A stretch of 64,000 nt of DNA. Source: Parabacteroides sp. PFB2-10 (GTDB lineage: Bacteria > Bacteroidota > Bacteroidia > Bacteroidales > Tannerellaceae). This document shows positions 52,855-62,682 of this stretch, in pieces; the stretch's first letter is position 1; each line of letters opens with the position of its first letter. Position numbers and translations under genes: made by a program. The stretch lies in contig NZ_JARXWI010000013.1 of NCBI RefSeq assembly GCF_029893085.1, positions 1 to 64,000 on the forward strand, in the 5' to 3' direction. The notes below the pieces were generated by a model. The model ran no database searches. It was given only the letters and a program-made list of their open reading frames with translations, and was not told the origin of the DNA.

Positions 52855-53781
52855 ATGAAAATTATTAAAGACACGAAAGAATTACAAGGTATCGAACTGG
52901 CTGTTACGGCCGGTTTCTTCGATGGCGTACACAGAGGGCATCGCTTCCTGATCGAACGTTTACAAACCATGGCGTCACAAAGGGGTCTTCCCACGGCGGT
53001 CATCACCTTTCCACAGCATCCGCGTAAGGTACTTCAGGCGGATTATCAGCCGAAACTTCTGAATTCCTTTCCGGAAAAACTGCAACACCTTGAAGAAACA
53101 GGGATCGACTATTGCATCCTGCTTGACTTTACACCGAAATTATCGCGGTTGACAGCCAAAGAGTTTATCCGTACGATCCTGGCCGATCAGCTGCATACCA
53201 AGCTATTGCTTGTCGGCTACGACCATCGCTTCGGGCATAACCGGGCAGAGGGGCTAACGGAATATATGGCTTACGGGAAGGATTGCGATATAGAAGTCTT
53301 GCCGGGTGAAGAGCTCGAAGCGGGAACATCCGCTGTCAGTTCTTCGGAGATACGACGGCAACTCCTTTCAGGCCATGTAGAAACGGCTGCCCGCTTGCTC
53401 ACCTATCCCTACCAGATCAAGGGGCATATCGTCGGCGGTCACCAGGTAGGGCGCAAACTGGGTTTCCCTACGGCCAACATCCGGGTGGATGAACCCTTCA
53501 AAGTGATCCCGGCGATCGGCGTCTATGCCGTCAGCGTGTATATACAAGACAATGTCTATGCCGGCATGTTGTATATCGGCAGTCGCCCTACGCTCAACAA
53601 TGGAGAGGATATTACGCTTGAGGTCAACATTTTCGACTTCAATGAAGATATTTACAATAACGAGATTAGCGTTTCGTTTATTCATTATGTGCGAGGAGAC
53701 ATCCGGTTCGATTCTCTGGAAGCCCTGAAAGATCAATTGGAGAAAGACCGTCAGACGGTAAAAGCACTGATGCAGGGTTGA
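52855..53781 (+). CDS. ribF: Bifunctional riboflavin kinase/FAD synthetase
   Basis: The 309-residue protein has an N-terminal nucleotidyltransferase (FAD synthetase) domain with AVTAGFFDGVHRGHRFLI (HxGH-like) and VGYDHRFGHNRAE, and a C-terminal riboflavin kinase domain with GHIVGGHQVGRKLGFPTANIRV. It makes FMN and FAD from riboflavin. The start at 52855 (MKIIKDTKELQGIELAVTAG) excludes the hydrophobic upstream extension that overlaps the promoter. It is followed 29 bp later by the M20 peptidase gene. Confidence 0.96.
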   Translation: MKIIKDTKELQGIELAVTAGFFDGVHRGHRFLIERLQTMASQRGLPTAVITFPQHPRKVLQADYQPKLLNSFPEKLQHLEETGIDYCILLDFTPKLSRLTAKEFIRTILADQLHTKLLLVGYDHRFGHNRAEGLTEYMAYGKDCDIEVLPGEELEAGTSAVSSSEIRRQLLSGHVETAARLLTYPYQIKGHIVGGHQVGRKLGFPTANIRVDEPFKVIPAIGVYAVSVYIQDNVYAGMLYIGSRPTLNNGEDITLEVNIFDFNEDIYNNEISVSFIHYVRGDIRFDSLEALKDQLEKDRQTVKALMQG

Positions 53782-53810
53782 CCGGATAGTTTCACGAAAA
53801 ACACCATACA

Positions 53811-54878
53811 ATGGAACATTACTACGAAGCAATCGATATACTGAAAGGCATGATCCGCATACCTTCCTTTAGCCGGGAAGAGGAGGCGGTGGCTAATTTT
53901 CTGCAGGAAACCTGGCAGAAAGCAGGGCATAATGTTCACCGGAAGGGAAATAACCTTTGGCTGATTGCACCCGGATTCGACTTTTCCAAGCCGACCATCC
54001 TGTTGAATTCCCATATCGATACCGTAAAACCGGTTGCCGGATGGACAAAAGACCCCTTTGTTCCTACGGAAGAGGAGGGCGTGATCTACGGTCTGGGCAG
54101 CAACGATGCCGCTGCCAGTGTCGTGTCTCTGTATGAAACATTTGTCGTTATCAGCCGGAAACAACAAGCCTATAACCTGATATTTCTAGCCTCTTGCGAA
54201 GAAGAGGTATCCGGAAAGCAAGGCATCGAATCGGTATTACCTGACCTGCCCCGTATCGATTTCGCCCTTGTCGGCGAACCAACGGGTATGCATCCGGCCA
54301 TCGCTGAAAAGGGATTGATGGTATTGGACTGCACCGCCATAGGCAAATCGGGCCATGCCGCCCGCAACGAAGGCATAAACGCCATTACATTAGCCTTGAA
54401 AGATATCGAATGGTTCAACTCTTATCAGTTCCCAAAGCAGAGCGAACTCCTGGGACCTGTAAAGATGACCGTAACCATGATACAGGCGGGCACGCAACAC
54501 AATGTCATACCGGATCGCTGTGAGTTTACGGTAGATATCCGCACCAACGAGTATTATCCGAACAAGGAGCTCTTCGAATTGATCGCAAAAGCGGTTGATT
54601 GCGAAGTAAAAGCGCGTAGTTTCCGACTCAATTCCAGTTCGATTTCTCCGGATCACCCTTTTGTTGCCAGGGCGGTTATGATGGGAAAAACACCTTTCGG
54701 TTCCCCTACCCTGAGCGATCAGGCGTTGATGTCGTTTCCTTCCGTCAAGATCGGTCCGGGCGATTCCGCTCGTTCCCACTCGGCCGATGAATACATCGAA
54801 GAGATAGAAATCAGGGAAGCTATCGATACATACGTGCGATTACTGGATGGATTACATCTTTCTCATGGCGATAAATGA
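53811..54878 (+). CDS. M20-family deacylase/peptidase (ArgE-like)
   Basis: The 355-residue enzyme has M20 metal-site motifs: NSHIDTVKP (H68, D70), GSNDAAAS (D99), the catalytic Glu pair in CEEEVSG, a GEPT motif, and the late histidine in ARSHSADEY. This is the ArgE/DapE/acetylornithine deacetylase group. In Bacteroidota some of these act on N-succinyl-ornithine in arginine biosynthesis. No arginine gene is adjacent here, so the substrate is open. Its stop overlaps the start of the flippase gene (ATGA). Confidence 0.85.
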   Translation: MEHYYEAIDILKGMIRIPSFSREEEAVANFLQETWQKAGHNVHRKGNNLWLIAPGFDFSKPTILLNSHIDTVKPVAGWTKDPFVPTEEEGVIYGLGSNDAAASVVSLYETFVVISRKQQAYNLIFLASCEEEVSGKQGIESVLPDLPRIDFALVGEPTGMHPAIAEKGLMVLDCTAIGKSGHAARNEGINAITLALKDIEWFNSYQFPKQSELLGPVKMTVTMIQAGTQHNVIPDRCEFTVDIRTNEYYPNKELFELIAKAVDCEVKARSFRLNSSSISPDHPFVARAVMMGKTPFGSPTLSDQALMSFPSVKIGPGDSARSHSADEYIEEIEIREAIDTYVRLLDGLHLSHGDK

Positions 54879-56371
54879 AAGGATTAATCAACGATACAAG
54901 CAACCAGACACAGGTTTTCTGGATCGGTCTCGGTAAACTGAGTTCATTTGCGCTTGCCTTTGTCAGTGCCGCCATCCTGTCGCGCTACCTGAATAAAGAA
55001 GATTACGGCACCTACAAGCAGGTGATGTATATCTATTCCGCTTTTGTTCTTATCTTCACCGTCGGGCTTCCGGAAACGCTTACCTATTTTCTTCCCAAGC
55101 TAACCAAAAGCGAAGGGAAACATTTAGTCAACCGGTTTGAGTTGACATTCGTACTCCTGGGGCTTATTTTCTCCGCTTTTATCTATTTCTCTTCAGGTAT
55201 TGTAGCAGACATACTCAACAACCCCGCCTTGGAAAAGGCATTGCGCATCTATGCTCCTGTTCCGCTACTGCTTATGCCGACCTTCTCTATCGAGAGCGTT
55301 TACCTGCGGGAACAGAAAACCCACTACCTGGCCATGTACACGGTCTTTTCCCGTATCGTGGTATTACTTAGCATCATACTGCCGGTTATCCTCTACAAGG
55401 CCGACTGCGAAACGGCCTTGCGTGGATTGGTTCTCTCCTCTTTCCTGATGCTTCTGGCTGCTCTTTTTCTTATCTACCGTCCATACAGAGGCTACCGTGC
55501 GGAGCCTTCATCGCTTCACCTCCGGGATATAGCCGCCTATGCTATTCCGCTTATGGGCGCCGACTTATGCATTATGCTCTCCGGTTCGGCCGATCAATTC
55601 TTTGTAAGCCGCTACTTCGGTGAGGTCACCTTCGCGGAATTTGCCAATGGGTATATGCCATTTCCACTGGCTCCTATGATCACTGGCTCGGTAATGGCGG
55701 TGTTGATCCCGTTGTTCTCCCGCGCCAATACGCCACAACTGTTCGGGGAAGCGATCGGTTCGTGGCAAAAGGCAATTCTGAAAACAAGCCTGATCCTATA
55801 TCCTTTATTAATATACAGCCTTTTCTTTGCGACGGAAATCATTGTTTTCATTTACGGAAAGGAATACAATGTTTCGGCCATCTATTTCCAGATAGCCCTG
55901 ATAAGCAATTTTGTCAATATATATCCCTTCCTACCTATTATCTTAGCGCTGAAAAAGATGAAGATATATGTCGGTTTTTACCTGATATCAGCTATTTCTA
56001 TCTGGTTGACGGAAGCCGTCACCATCGTTCTCTTTCCGTCGCCCGTCGTTATAGCCTGTGTGTCGGCTGCAAACTCTATCTTGCTATACGTCGCCTTTTA
56101 TAGCTATATCAGATACAGGCTTCACATCCATGTGTTTACAAAAAAAACGGTTTTATCGCTATCAAAAATAATCGGTCACGCCATCCTGATCATCCTGCCC
56201 GTCAGGTTGTTGCTATTCCCCCATATCGAAACATTGCCTTTATTATTGAACCAGACGATCGCATTCGGCCTGTTCTTTCTGGCAATTCTTCTTACCGGGA
56301 GATGGCTGGGGCTCGATTACAAAAGCATTATATGGCCTATATTTCAATCACTATTAAAGAAAAAAGAATGA
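54875..56371 (+). CDS. Polysaccharide flippase (Wzx/MATE-like)
   Basis: The 498-residue protein has about 12-14 TM segments and begins with NQTQVFWIGLGKLSSFALAFVSAAILSRYLNKEDYGTYKQVM, typical of Wzx/MurJ-like oligosaccharide flippases (MOP superfamily). No signal peptide is needed. It may export lipid-linked saccharides. The gene sits between an M20 deacylase and an asparagine-synthase-like gene, each overlapping by 4 bp, a trio that suggests one envelope-building unit, but no glycosyltransferases are present. Function within the trio is not known. Confidence 0.85.
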   Translation: MKGLINDTSNQTQVFWIGLGKLSSFALAFVSAAILSRYLNKEDYGTYKQVMYIYSAFVLIFTVGLPETLTYFLPKLTKSEGKHLVNRFELTFVLLGLIFSAFIYFSSGIVADILNNPALEKALRIYAPVPLLLMPTFSIESVYLREQKTHYLAMYTVFSRIVVLLSIILPVILYKADCETALRGLVLSSFLMLLAALFLIYRPYRGYRAEPSSLHLRDIAAYAIPLMGADLCIMLSGSADQFFVSRYFGEVTFAEFANGYMPFPLAPMITGSVMAVLIPLFSRANTPQLFGEAIGSWQKAILKTSLILYPLLIYSLFFATEIIVFIYGKEYNVSAIYFQIALISNFVNIYPFLPIILALKKMKIYVGFYLISAISIWLTEAVTIVLFPSPVVIACVSAANSILLYVAFYSYIRYRLHIHVFTKKTVLSLSKIIGHAILIILPVRLLLFPHIETLPLLLNQTIAFGLFFLAILLTGRWLGLDYKSIIWPIFQSLLKKKE

Positions 56372-57990
56372 TACATATAGATCTTTACAGAAAAAATTGG
56401 ATCACCCAAGGCGCGGTGTCAACCATCGGCTGGGCCGAATGGATGGGGAAAAGCTACACCGGAGAAGCGTTTAATCAATTGATCCTATCCAGTATCCGCC
56501 AAAAAGAATACACCCTTAGCCAATTGGCCTCCGGATTGAATGGAAACTATGCCATTGTCATACATTCAAAGACCTCGGCATTCCTCATCTCCGACCATAT
56601 CCGCTCCTACCCTCTTCTCTACTTGAAAGAAAAAGGAGATATCTATATTACGGACAATCTATTGGCTTCTTTTGAAAAATATGACTTGACCCCTACTGTT
56701 GATATCCGCAAAGCCGAAGTGTTTCTGACAGCAGGAATGACATTGGAAGACTCGACCATTTACGAAGATATATATGCCCTTCAGGCCGCTGAGATAGTTC
56801 GAATAAACGATCAGGAGACAGAGAAGAAGCGCTATTTCACCTATTCTTCGAATTTTGATCCGAAAAGAAAACTATCTGTCACAGAAGAGGTGGAAAAGCA
56901 AAACGAACTCTTCACCCGCCTGTTTCGCCGTATGCAGGAAAGTGCTCCGGATGTACGCAACTGGATCGTTCCGTTGAGCGGCGGACATGACTCCCGGATG
57001 GTGATCAATCAAATGCATAAACTGGGTGTCAAAAACCTGATTTGTTATTCCTATGGTTCGCCCGGCAATAAACAATCCCGCTTGAGTCAGCAAATTGCCG
57101 ACGCATTGGGTTATGCCTGGCACTTTGTGGAATATACACCGGAGAAATGGCAAGAGCTACGCGAAAGTCCTGATTTCGATCGTTACTTCGACTTCGCGTT
57201 CAATGGTGTGAGCGATCCGCATATTCAAGACCTATTGGCTGTATCCGAATTGAATAAGCAAGGCATTCTGCAACCGGGCGACATCTTTATACCCGGCCAT
57301 ACGTTTGATTTCCTCACCGGAGCCTATTGCTTCGACGGGATAGAGAAACTGCGATCCAAACAGCAGGTCTACAACTACCTCGCCCCCTACTTCAATCAAT
57401 GGGAATCAACGAAGAGAGGCGCCACAGTCTTTGAGGAGTTATCGGCTATGATCGAACATTTTCAGCAGTCGCCACGCAACTTTCCCGAATATTTTCACTG
57501 GCAGGAACGCCATGCCAAATTCATACAAAACAGTGTGCGGGTTTATGAATATTTCGGGTTCGACTGGCGTACGCCACTTTGGGACAAAGAATTGATGGCG
57601 TATTGGCAACAGATTCCGGTCAAAGAGAAGAAATATCGGCGCTTCCTTTATGCCTGTGAGAAAAACGGATTGTATGAAGAACCGCTTCGTTCGATTCCCT
57701 TCGACATGAGAATGAGGCCGGCAAGCACAAAAACAAAATTAATAGCTGCGCTGCCCGATTCCTGGAGGCGCAAACTAACCTATCACGTACGAAAAGAGAC
57801 ACCTCGTTCGGATGATGCCCTCTATATGGTGTATGCCGCCGGTTCGCCCCGTTTCCCGGAACAGATGCCATACGACAAGCTGCCCAACAGGCTACGTCGT
57901 TACCTGAAACCTTATGTAAAACGTCCCCTGCATTGGTTTCCGGACAACGACAATAATACCTTATACGCCATCCGAAAGGTTCGATTTTGA
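56368..57990 (+). CDS. Asparagine-synthase-like protein (no glutaminase Cys)
   Basis: The 540-residue protein (start ATG 56368) has an N-terminal region (about 1-165) like a class II glutamine amidotransferase but without the N-terminal catalytic Cys (it begins MIHIDLYRKN). An asparagine-synthase PP-loop domain follows, with SGGHDSR (204-210) and LICYSYGSPGNKQSRL. It should activate a carboxylate with ATP to form an amide or lactam-like bond from ammonia or an amine. Such proteins occur in capsule, antibiotic and polysaccharide modification loci. It ends 27 bp before the convergent DUF4858-like gene. Confidence 0.85.
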   Translation: MIHIDLYRKNWITQGAVSTIGWAEWMGKSYTGEAFNQLILSSIRQKEYTLSQLASGLNGNYAIVIHSKTSAFLISDHIRSYPLLYLKEKGDIYITDNLLASFEKYDLTPTVDIRKAEVFLTAGMTLEDSTIYEDIYALQAAEIVRINDQETEKKRYFTYSSNFDPKRKLSVTEEVEKQNELFTRLFRRMQESAPDVRNWIVPLSGGHDSRMVINQMHKLGVKNLICYSYGSPGNKQSRLSQQIADALGYAWHFVEYTPEKWQELRESPDFDRYFDFAFNGVSDPHIQDLLAVSELNKQGILQPGDIFIPGHTFDFLTGAYCFDGIEKLRSKQQVYNYLAPYFNQWESTKRGATVFEELSAMIEHFQQSPRNFPEYFHWQERHAKFIQNSVRVYEYFGFDWRTPLWDKELMAYWQQIPVKEKKYRRFLYACEKNGLYEEPLRSIPFDMRMRPASTKTKLIAALPDSWRRKLTYHVRKETPRSDDALYMVYAAGSPRFPEQMPYDKLPNRLRRYLKPYVKRPLHWFPDNDNNTLYAIRKVRF

Positions 57991-58017
57991 AGCTGTTTTG
58001 AATTTTATGGGAGCTTC

Positions 58018-58707
58018 TTAATCTGTTTGTACAGAGTCAGGAAGCAATTCCGGAACAGAGTCTTTTTTCACCCATAGCGTGACCAAAGGCAAAGGCAATG
58101 CCTCCTTTCTCCGGTGGTAGGTGGCCGAATCGCTTGCCACGACTAAACGTTCCGTTCGGGATGTAGCATAGCTTTGCATCTTTTTCTTTTGTTCCCGAGA
58201 GGGATTTTCGTTGTAATTCTTCAGATTCTTCGCCGTCAGGGAGTTTTTATAGAACTGGCGGTATGTTTTGCTGAAGAGCATATTCAACGGATGCACAAAA
58301 TCAGTCTGAAAAACACCTGCAGGTCCCTCAAACGTAGTACCTCCCATCGGAAGCTCCAAAATCGGAGGGGTTGGTGGATTAAAGAAACGGATAAAAAGAG
58401 CCGGAGGCAGATCCGTCCAGTCGAATTCACGGGGCACAGCCGAATCAATCGACTGGAAGTATTCTTCAAAATCAATCAATAAGGGCAACTCCCGCGCCGC
58501 TTCCATCATGGGTGTGACCGGCTTGTTCCCAGGGTTAATCAATAACCCCTTCTGAATAGCATCCATGGTTTCCGGATTCAACCGCAAGGTATCTTTCCCG
58601 CTCAATACATTTTTCAACCACAGGGAATCTGTCAGCGTCCATTGTGCCCATAGGTTCCCTACCGTAAGAAAACCAAAGACTAAGAAAAAAAGTAATCGTC
58701 TGTTCAT
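58018..58707 (-). CDS. DUF4858-like exported protein
   Basis: The 229-residue protein has a signal peptide (MNRRLLFFLVFGFLTVGNLWAQ). A proline-rich central part contains FIRFFNPPTPPILELPMGGTTFEG, and a basic C-terminal region includes NENPSREQKKKMQSY. It fits the Bacteroidales-restricted DUF4858 family, whose function is unknown. The start at 58707 is chosen for the signal peptide; ATG 58728 would add seven residues. It is convergent with the asparagine-synthase-like gene. Confidence 0.7.
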   Translation of the reverse strand: MNRRLLFFLVFGFLTVGNLWAQWTLTDSLWLKNVLSGKDTLRLNPETMDAIQKGLLINPGNKPVTPMMEAARELPLLIDFEEYFQSIDSAVPREFDWTDLPPALFIRFFNPPTPPILELPMGGTTFEGPAGVFQTDFVHPLNMLFSKTYRQFYKNSLTAKNLKNYNENPSREQKKKMQSYATSRTERLVVASDSATYHRRKEALPLPLVTLWVKKDSVPELLPDSVQTD

Positions 58708-58725
58708 CTGCACGTGTATCTGCTG

Positions 58726-58733
58726 CAAAAATA
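58726..58733 (-). promoter_or_regulatory. -7 element of the DUF4858-like gene
   Basis: The minus strand reads TATTTTTG, a TAnnTTTG match 18 bp before the start codon at 58707, close enough that the leader would be very short. No TTTG is seen at -33 spacing. Confidence 0.4.
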
Positions 58734-58842
58734 AAACAGTTTTTGACGTAAGCCACTATATTTTAATTAATTTACCTTTACGATAAGTATTCTTAAGGGT
58801 TTTTAGCCGATAGAAGCCAACCCGAAAAGGCTAACGCGTATT

Positions 58843-59024
58843 AATGTAAACAAATGTTAATTCACCCATTTTCACCAAATACCCCAACTTACGATTTGAA
58901 ATTTTCGCGGGACTTTGCGCGCAAAAAAGCGGGACTTCGGAGACAAAGTCCCGGGAGAAACACTTTTTAACGTATGGAATTGTAAGCAAAACGGCCGTTT
59001 TGCTTACAATCAATATTTTAACAA
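58843..59024 (+). repeat. Dispersed ~184 bp palindromic repeat, copy E
   Basis: Full-length copy in the orientation of A and C: AATGTAAACAAATG, TACGATTTGAAATTTTCGC, GGGACTTTGCGCGCAAAAAA, CCCGGGAGAAACAC, ACGTATGGAATTG, the 30 bp perfect palindrome TTGTAAGCAAAACGG/CCGTTTTGCTTACAA (58980-59009) and TATTTTAACAAT. It lies between the DUF4858-like gene and the fucose operon. The following ~190 bp, starting ATCGCTTAGCC (a short motif also seen after copy A near 646-656), has no gene. Confidence 0.87.
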
Positions 59025-59214
59025 TCGGAAATCGCTTAGCCGTAGGCGCAGAGCAAATAACATTCGCTTCCCGAAGGATCAGAAGCAATTGGATTTTTGG
59101 GGTCTGGAACTTACATCACCCTATGGGTTATTTGTCGCTTATTCTAACTTTTTTCCCGGAGGAGATGGTTATTGTGAAATCATATCTGTTCGATTTGCTG
59201 TCAGGTCGGTCGAT

Positions 59215-61068
59215 TCAATAATTCCGGATGGTCGCATAGACACCATACGACTCCTTATCTATATCAAAGAAGGGACGAAGCGGGTATGTGTTTCCGTCGT
59301 TCACTAAGCGGAAGCGTGCCTGTTCCTCGTCCGTAACAGAGAGATTTGTCAACAGCTCTTCCGCCCTGTTTCCTTTCAAGACAACCTCTTTGTTGCTCTC
59401 GAAAGCCAAAAGCATTGGGCCGTAATAGATGGCAAATACCTTCGGGGTGTCGGGCATGGCCTTCAGGTGGAAGTCATAATGGAATACAAGCGTTACCTCA
59501 TCTTTGTCGCGCCAAGTCCGGTTTAATTCGAGGTAAGAGGCGGGCGATGTGTTGACCGCTTGTTTCTCTTTGTTGACATACACTTCTACCTCATTCGCCC
59601 AGGAGGGGATGAATAGTTTCAGGGTGAATGTCGATTTCTGTTTGGTTGAAACCGTAAAACGAACAGCTTTGTCTTTCGGAAAATGGCTATCCTGCGCCAA
59701 TCGCACTTTCTTTTCTTTCCAATTCACTTCGGAAGGGGTATAGAGATTCACCCAAAGTGCCGAATCATCATGATAATAAATGCCGGAATTAAGTTGCGAA
59801 AAAGCCTCGACAGACGAGCCACTACAACAGAAGAAATCATTCTCTTTCAGGTATTTCTTATTACGTGGCGAACCCAAAGGCAGATGATACACATAAGAAC
59901 CGCTATGATCACTTTGCGTCGGAAGCACGGCATTGTAGAACATATTCATATAGACATCCGCATAAGCCGGGTCGGCTGTCCACGAAAAGAGATACGAGGT
60001 CAGCTTTTGCGTATTATGCGACACGCAGCTCTCGGCAATCTCCTTGCTTAAGGTATTGCAAAGATGATCGGGTTCGCCCCAATGTTCCGCCGTGACAGAG
60101 GTCGGGGTGGTCGCAATCGGCCGCGGACCACTACTCGAACCATTCGCATAGGCATGCCGGTGAATAAGCATATCCCAGAAATGAATAACAGCGTTATGGT
60201 ATTTTTCTTCTTGGGTGATGGAATAGCGTTCGGCAAAACCATTGACAAGCACCAAGTGGGTGTTGGCATGAAGTCCCGACAAAATATCTTCATTCCGGGA
60301 CAATGGCGTGAGAAACCACTCCGGATCGAACAGCTCAGCTAACGCCAGATATTTCGGATCGCCGGACAGTTTGTACAACTTATACAACAGTTCATTCATG
60401 GCGCCCATCTCATTCTGCGGATTGGCAACAGCCGTGTACATCATTTTCCGGATCGTTTCTTCATCTAATTTGGACATACGATTATCGGCATAGGAGGCCA
60501 TACCAAGCAAGATATCATACGCTTTTTTATTGCCCGTCCGGGTGTAAACGTCCAATAAACCCTGCATAATCTTCTGGTAGGTGTAATAAGGCGCCCAGAC
60601 TCCTGTGAACTTCTCCTCCAACAGCTCGAAGCTCTTCGCAGGGAAAGCGCTTAAATAACCTCCTCCCAGGGCTTGTTGGCATCGGTACAATTCATCGATC
60701 AGGTATGTCAGGCGTTCATTTAGTTGCGGATCCTGGTATTTCTCCACTAAGGTGGACACAGCAGAGAGATAATGCCCCACGAAATGTCCTCTCAAGCCAA
60801 TACCCGGAGATTCCCAACCATCTAAAGGCGTAGCCTCCGAGGGCAGACCGGCTGTCACCCGGAAGTTATGCAACAATCTGTCGGGATCCAATGATTTCAG
60901 GTAGGCCGTGTTAAGCTCTTCCCGGTCTTTTACCCAGGAAGGCTTTAACACAACCTCTTGCTGGCTAAAGGAGGAAACCTTTTCTACCGGCTGCTTGTAT
61001 GTCGGATTCTGCGCAAATGAATAAAAACAGACAAACGATATGATGCCTGTAATAATAGTTTTTCGCAT
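59215..61068 (-). CDS. GH127-family glycoside hydrolase (DUF1680)
   Basis: The 617-residue protein has a signal peptide (MRKTIITGIISFVCFYSFAQ). It shows the (alpha/alpha)6 GH127 features: GWESPGIGLRGHFVGHYLSA, NPQNEMGAMNELLYKLY, and the zinc/cysteine site with E346 and C348 (EIAESCVSHN) and C414-C415 (FFCCSGSS), which corresponds to the catalytic cysteine cluster of known beta-L-arabinofuranosidases. The C-terminal part is beta-sandwich. It is the last gene of the fucose operon, 35 bp after the fucosidase gene. Family members act on L-arabinofuranose-containing glycans; activity in a fucose context is an inference. Confidence 0.9.
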   Translation of the reverse strand: MRKTIITGIISFVCFYSFAQNPTYKQPVEKVSSFSQQEVVLKPSWVKDREELNTAYLKSLDPDRLLHNFRVTAGLPSEATPLDGWESPGIGLRGHFVGHYLSAVSTLVEKYQDPQLNERLTYLIDELYRCQQALGGGYLSAFPAKSFELLEEKFTGVWAPYYTYQKIMQGLLDVYTRTGNKKAYDILLGMASYADNRMSKLDEETIRKMMYTAVANPQNEMGAMNELLYKLYKLSGDPKYLALAELFDPEWFLTPLSRNEDILSGLHANTHLVLVNGFAERYSITQEEKYHNAVIHFWDMLIHRHAYANGSSSGPRPIATTPTSVTAEHWGEPDHLCNTLSKEIAESCVSHNTQKLTSYLFSWTADPAYADVYMNMFYNAVLPTQSDHSGSYVYHLPLGSPRNKKYLKENDFFCCSGSSVEAFSQLNSGIYYHDDSALWVNLYTPSEVNWKEKKVRLAQDSHFPKDKAVRFTVSTKQKSTFTLKLFIPSWANEVEVYVNKEKQAVNTSPASYLELNRTWRDKDEVTLVFHYDFHLKAMPDTPKVFAIYYGPMLLAFESNKEVVLKGNRAEELLTNLSVTDEEQARFRLVNDGNTYPLRPFFDIDKESYGVYATIRNY

Positions 61069-61103
61069 ATAATTCTTTTATTAAAAATCCTTCTCCTGTG
61101 TTC

Positions 61104-62648
61104 TTACGAACCATGCTTCATCACTTCGTTGACTGCTTCGGATGCCAGATGCTGGCCAACCGGCTTATCGAAAGTAATCTTGAAGGAATAGGCATATGCA
61201 CAAGGTTTGTTCTTCGGAAAAGAGAGCTTCAGCCCTTTATCGGTCTGTTCCCAGGCGATCTTCTCTTCGGATCCCAACAGTGTGACTTGCTGTATCTTCG
61301 CATCCGCGATAGCCTCCTTATCTAAAGAGGTGACAAATACGCCTTTCTCATCCCAGTTCAACACAATGGCATAGAAATCATTGCCTTTGGTTGTGAAACG
61401 AATATCGCGTGTGCTGTAGGGCGTGGCCGTATTATCCGTAAAAGAGCCTTTTGTCGGTTCAGCATCTCCTTCGCCAAATTTCTTCCAGCAACGCGTACTG
61501 TAGATAGCCTCTCCGTTTACCTCCAGCCATTTTCCGATCGAGAGCAATACCGCTTTCTGTTCGTCCGTAATGGTTCCGTCGGCACGAGGGCCGATATTCA
61601 ACAACAGATTCCCGTTTTTACTGACGATATCAATCAAATCATGCACGATCTGTTCCGGGGTTTTATTCTCTTCACCATCGATATACGACCAGGATCTCTT
61701 TCCCACCGAGGTGTCGGTTTGCCAGGGAAACTGCATCATCTTACCTGACTTGCCGCGCTCCACGTCCCATACATGTATATGGGTCGGATAGCCTTGCTTG
61801 GTATTTACCGCCACTTGGTCGCCCCAATCCAGGGCATTGTTGTAATAATAGGCCAAAAACTTATTGAAATAGGGCATCAGCACCGGGTTATTCACTGTCC
61901 AGTCGAACCAGATCAGCTTGGGTTCGTACTTATTGATCAACTCATACGTGTGGGTAAGCCATTCACGGGCAAGCTCTTCTGTATACTTTTCGGTTTCATA
62001 GCGGCGACCGTAGAGCGAGATACTCATATCCTGCACATCTGACGGAAACTGCATGCCGCCATTGAAGAACCAGGCATTCTCCGCCCTGTGGGTAGACAGA
62101 CCGAAGACAAGTCCCTCTTTTTCGACAGCCGTCTTCAATAAACCCACAATATCTTTCTTCGGTCCCATTTTCACGGAGTTCCACTCATTGAGATCACTAT
62201 CGTACATGGAGAATCCATCGTGGTGCTCGGCTACGGGCACAACATATTTAGCACCGGATCTTTTAAACAGATCAGCCCATTCGTCGGCATCAAACTTCTC
62301 CGCCTTAAACATCGGAACAAAATCTTTATACCCGAACTCCGTGTGAGCGCCCCAAGTCTTTATGTGGTGTTTATACTCCCGGCTATCCTGCAGATACATA
62401 GTCCGGGCATACCATTCACTGCCGTAAGCCGGCACGGCATACACACCCCAATGGATGAAGATACCAAACTTCGCATCGACAAACCATTCGGGGAATTGAT
62501 AATTCTCCGCCAGGTTATCCCAATTGGGCTGAAACACTTCCGTGCCTTTAGGCGAAGCGACGGAATCAATGTTGTAAGAGACTTTTTTCTCCGGTTGGCA
62601 AGCCACAAGACAAACCGGCACTAACAACGCTGTTAAAAGTTTTTTCAT
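61104..62648 (-). CDS. GH29 alpha-L-fucosidase (lipoprotein)
   Basis: The 514-residue protein has an SPII signal peptide (LLVPVCLVAC, C17). It starts the catalytic barrel with WFVDAKFGIFIHWGVYAVP, a GH29 hallmark, then AEHHDGFSMYDS, and LIWFDWTV with D249 as the likely nucleophile. The C-terminal ~120 residues are a beta-sandwich. It removes alpha-linked fucose from glycans. The ATG at 62648 (MKKLLTALLV) gives the signal peptide; the frame extends further upstream but into the mutarotase gene. The operon places it beside the fucose transporter and mutarotase. Confidence 0.92.
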   Translation of the reverse strand: MKKLLTALLVPVCLVACQPEKKVSYNIDSVASPKGTEVFQPNWDNLAENYQFPEWFVDAKFGIFIHWGVYAVPAYGSEWYARTMYLQDSREYKHHIKTWGAHTEFGYKDFVPMFKAEKFDADEWADLFKRSGAKYVVPVAEHHDGFSMYDSDLNEWNSVKMGPKKDIVGLLKTAVEKEGLVFGLSTHRAENAWFFNGGMQFPSDVQDMSISLYGRRYETEKYTEELAREWLTHTYELINKYEPKLIWFDWTVNNPVLMPYFNKFLAYYYNNALDWGDQVAVNTKQGYPTHIHVWDVERGKSGKMMQFPWQTDTSVGKRSWSYIDGEENKTPEQIVHDLIDIVSKNGNLLLNIGPRADGTITDEQKAVLLSIGKWLEVNGEAIYSTRCWKKFGEGDAEPTKGSFTDNTATPYSTRDIRFTTKGNDFYAIVLNWDEKGVFVTSLDKEAIADAKIQQVTLLGSEEKIAWEQTDKGLKLSFPKNKPCAYAYSFKITFDKPVGQHLASEAVNEVMKHGS

Positions 62649-62682
62649 TTCTAATCTAAGTTTTAAAGTATAACTGTTTTGA

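Noticed and set aside
58831-59307. Small frames over repeat copy E
   Set aside because: They follow the repeat sequence and extend into non-coding flank; no start context or family match.
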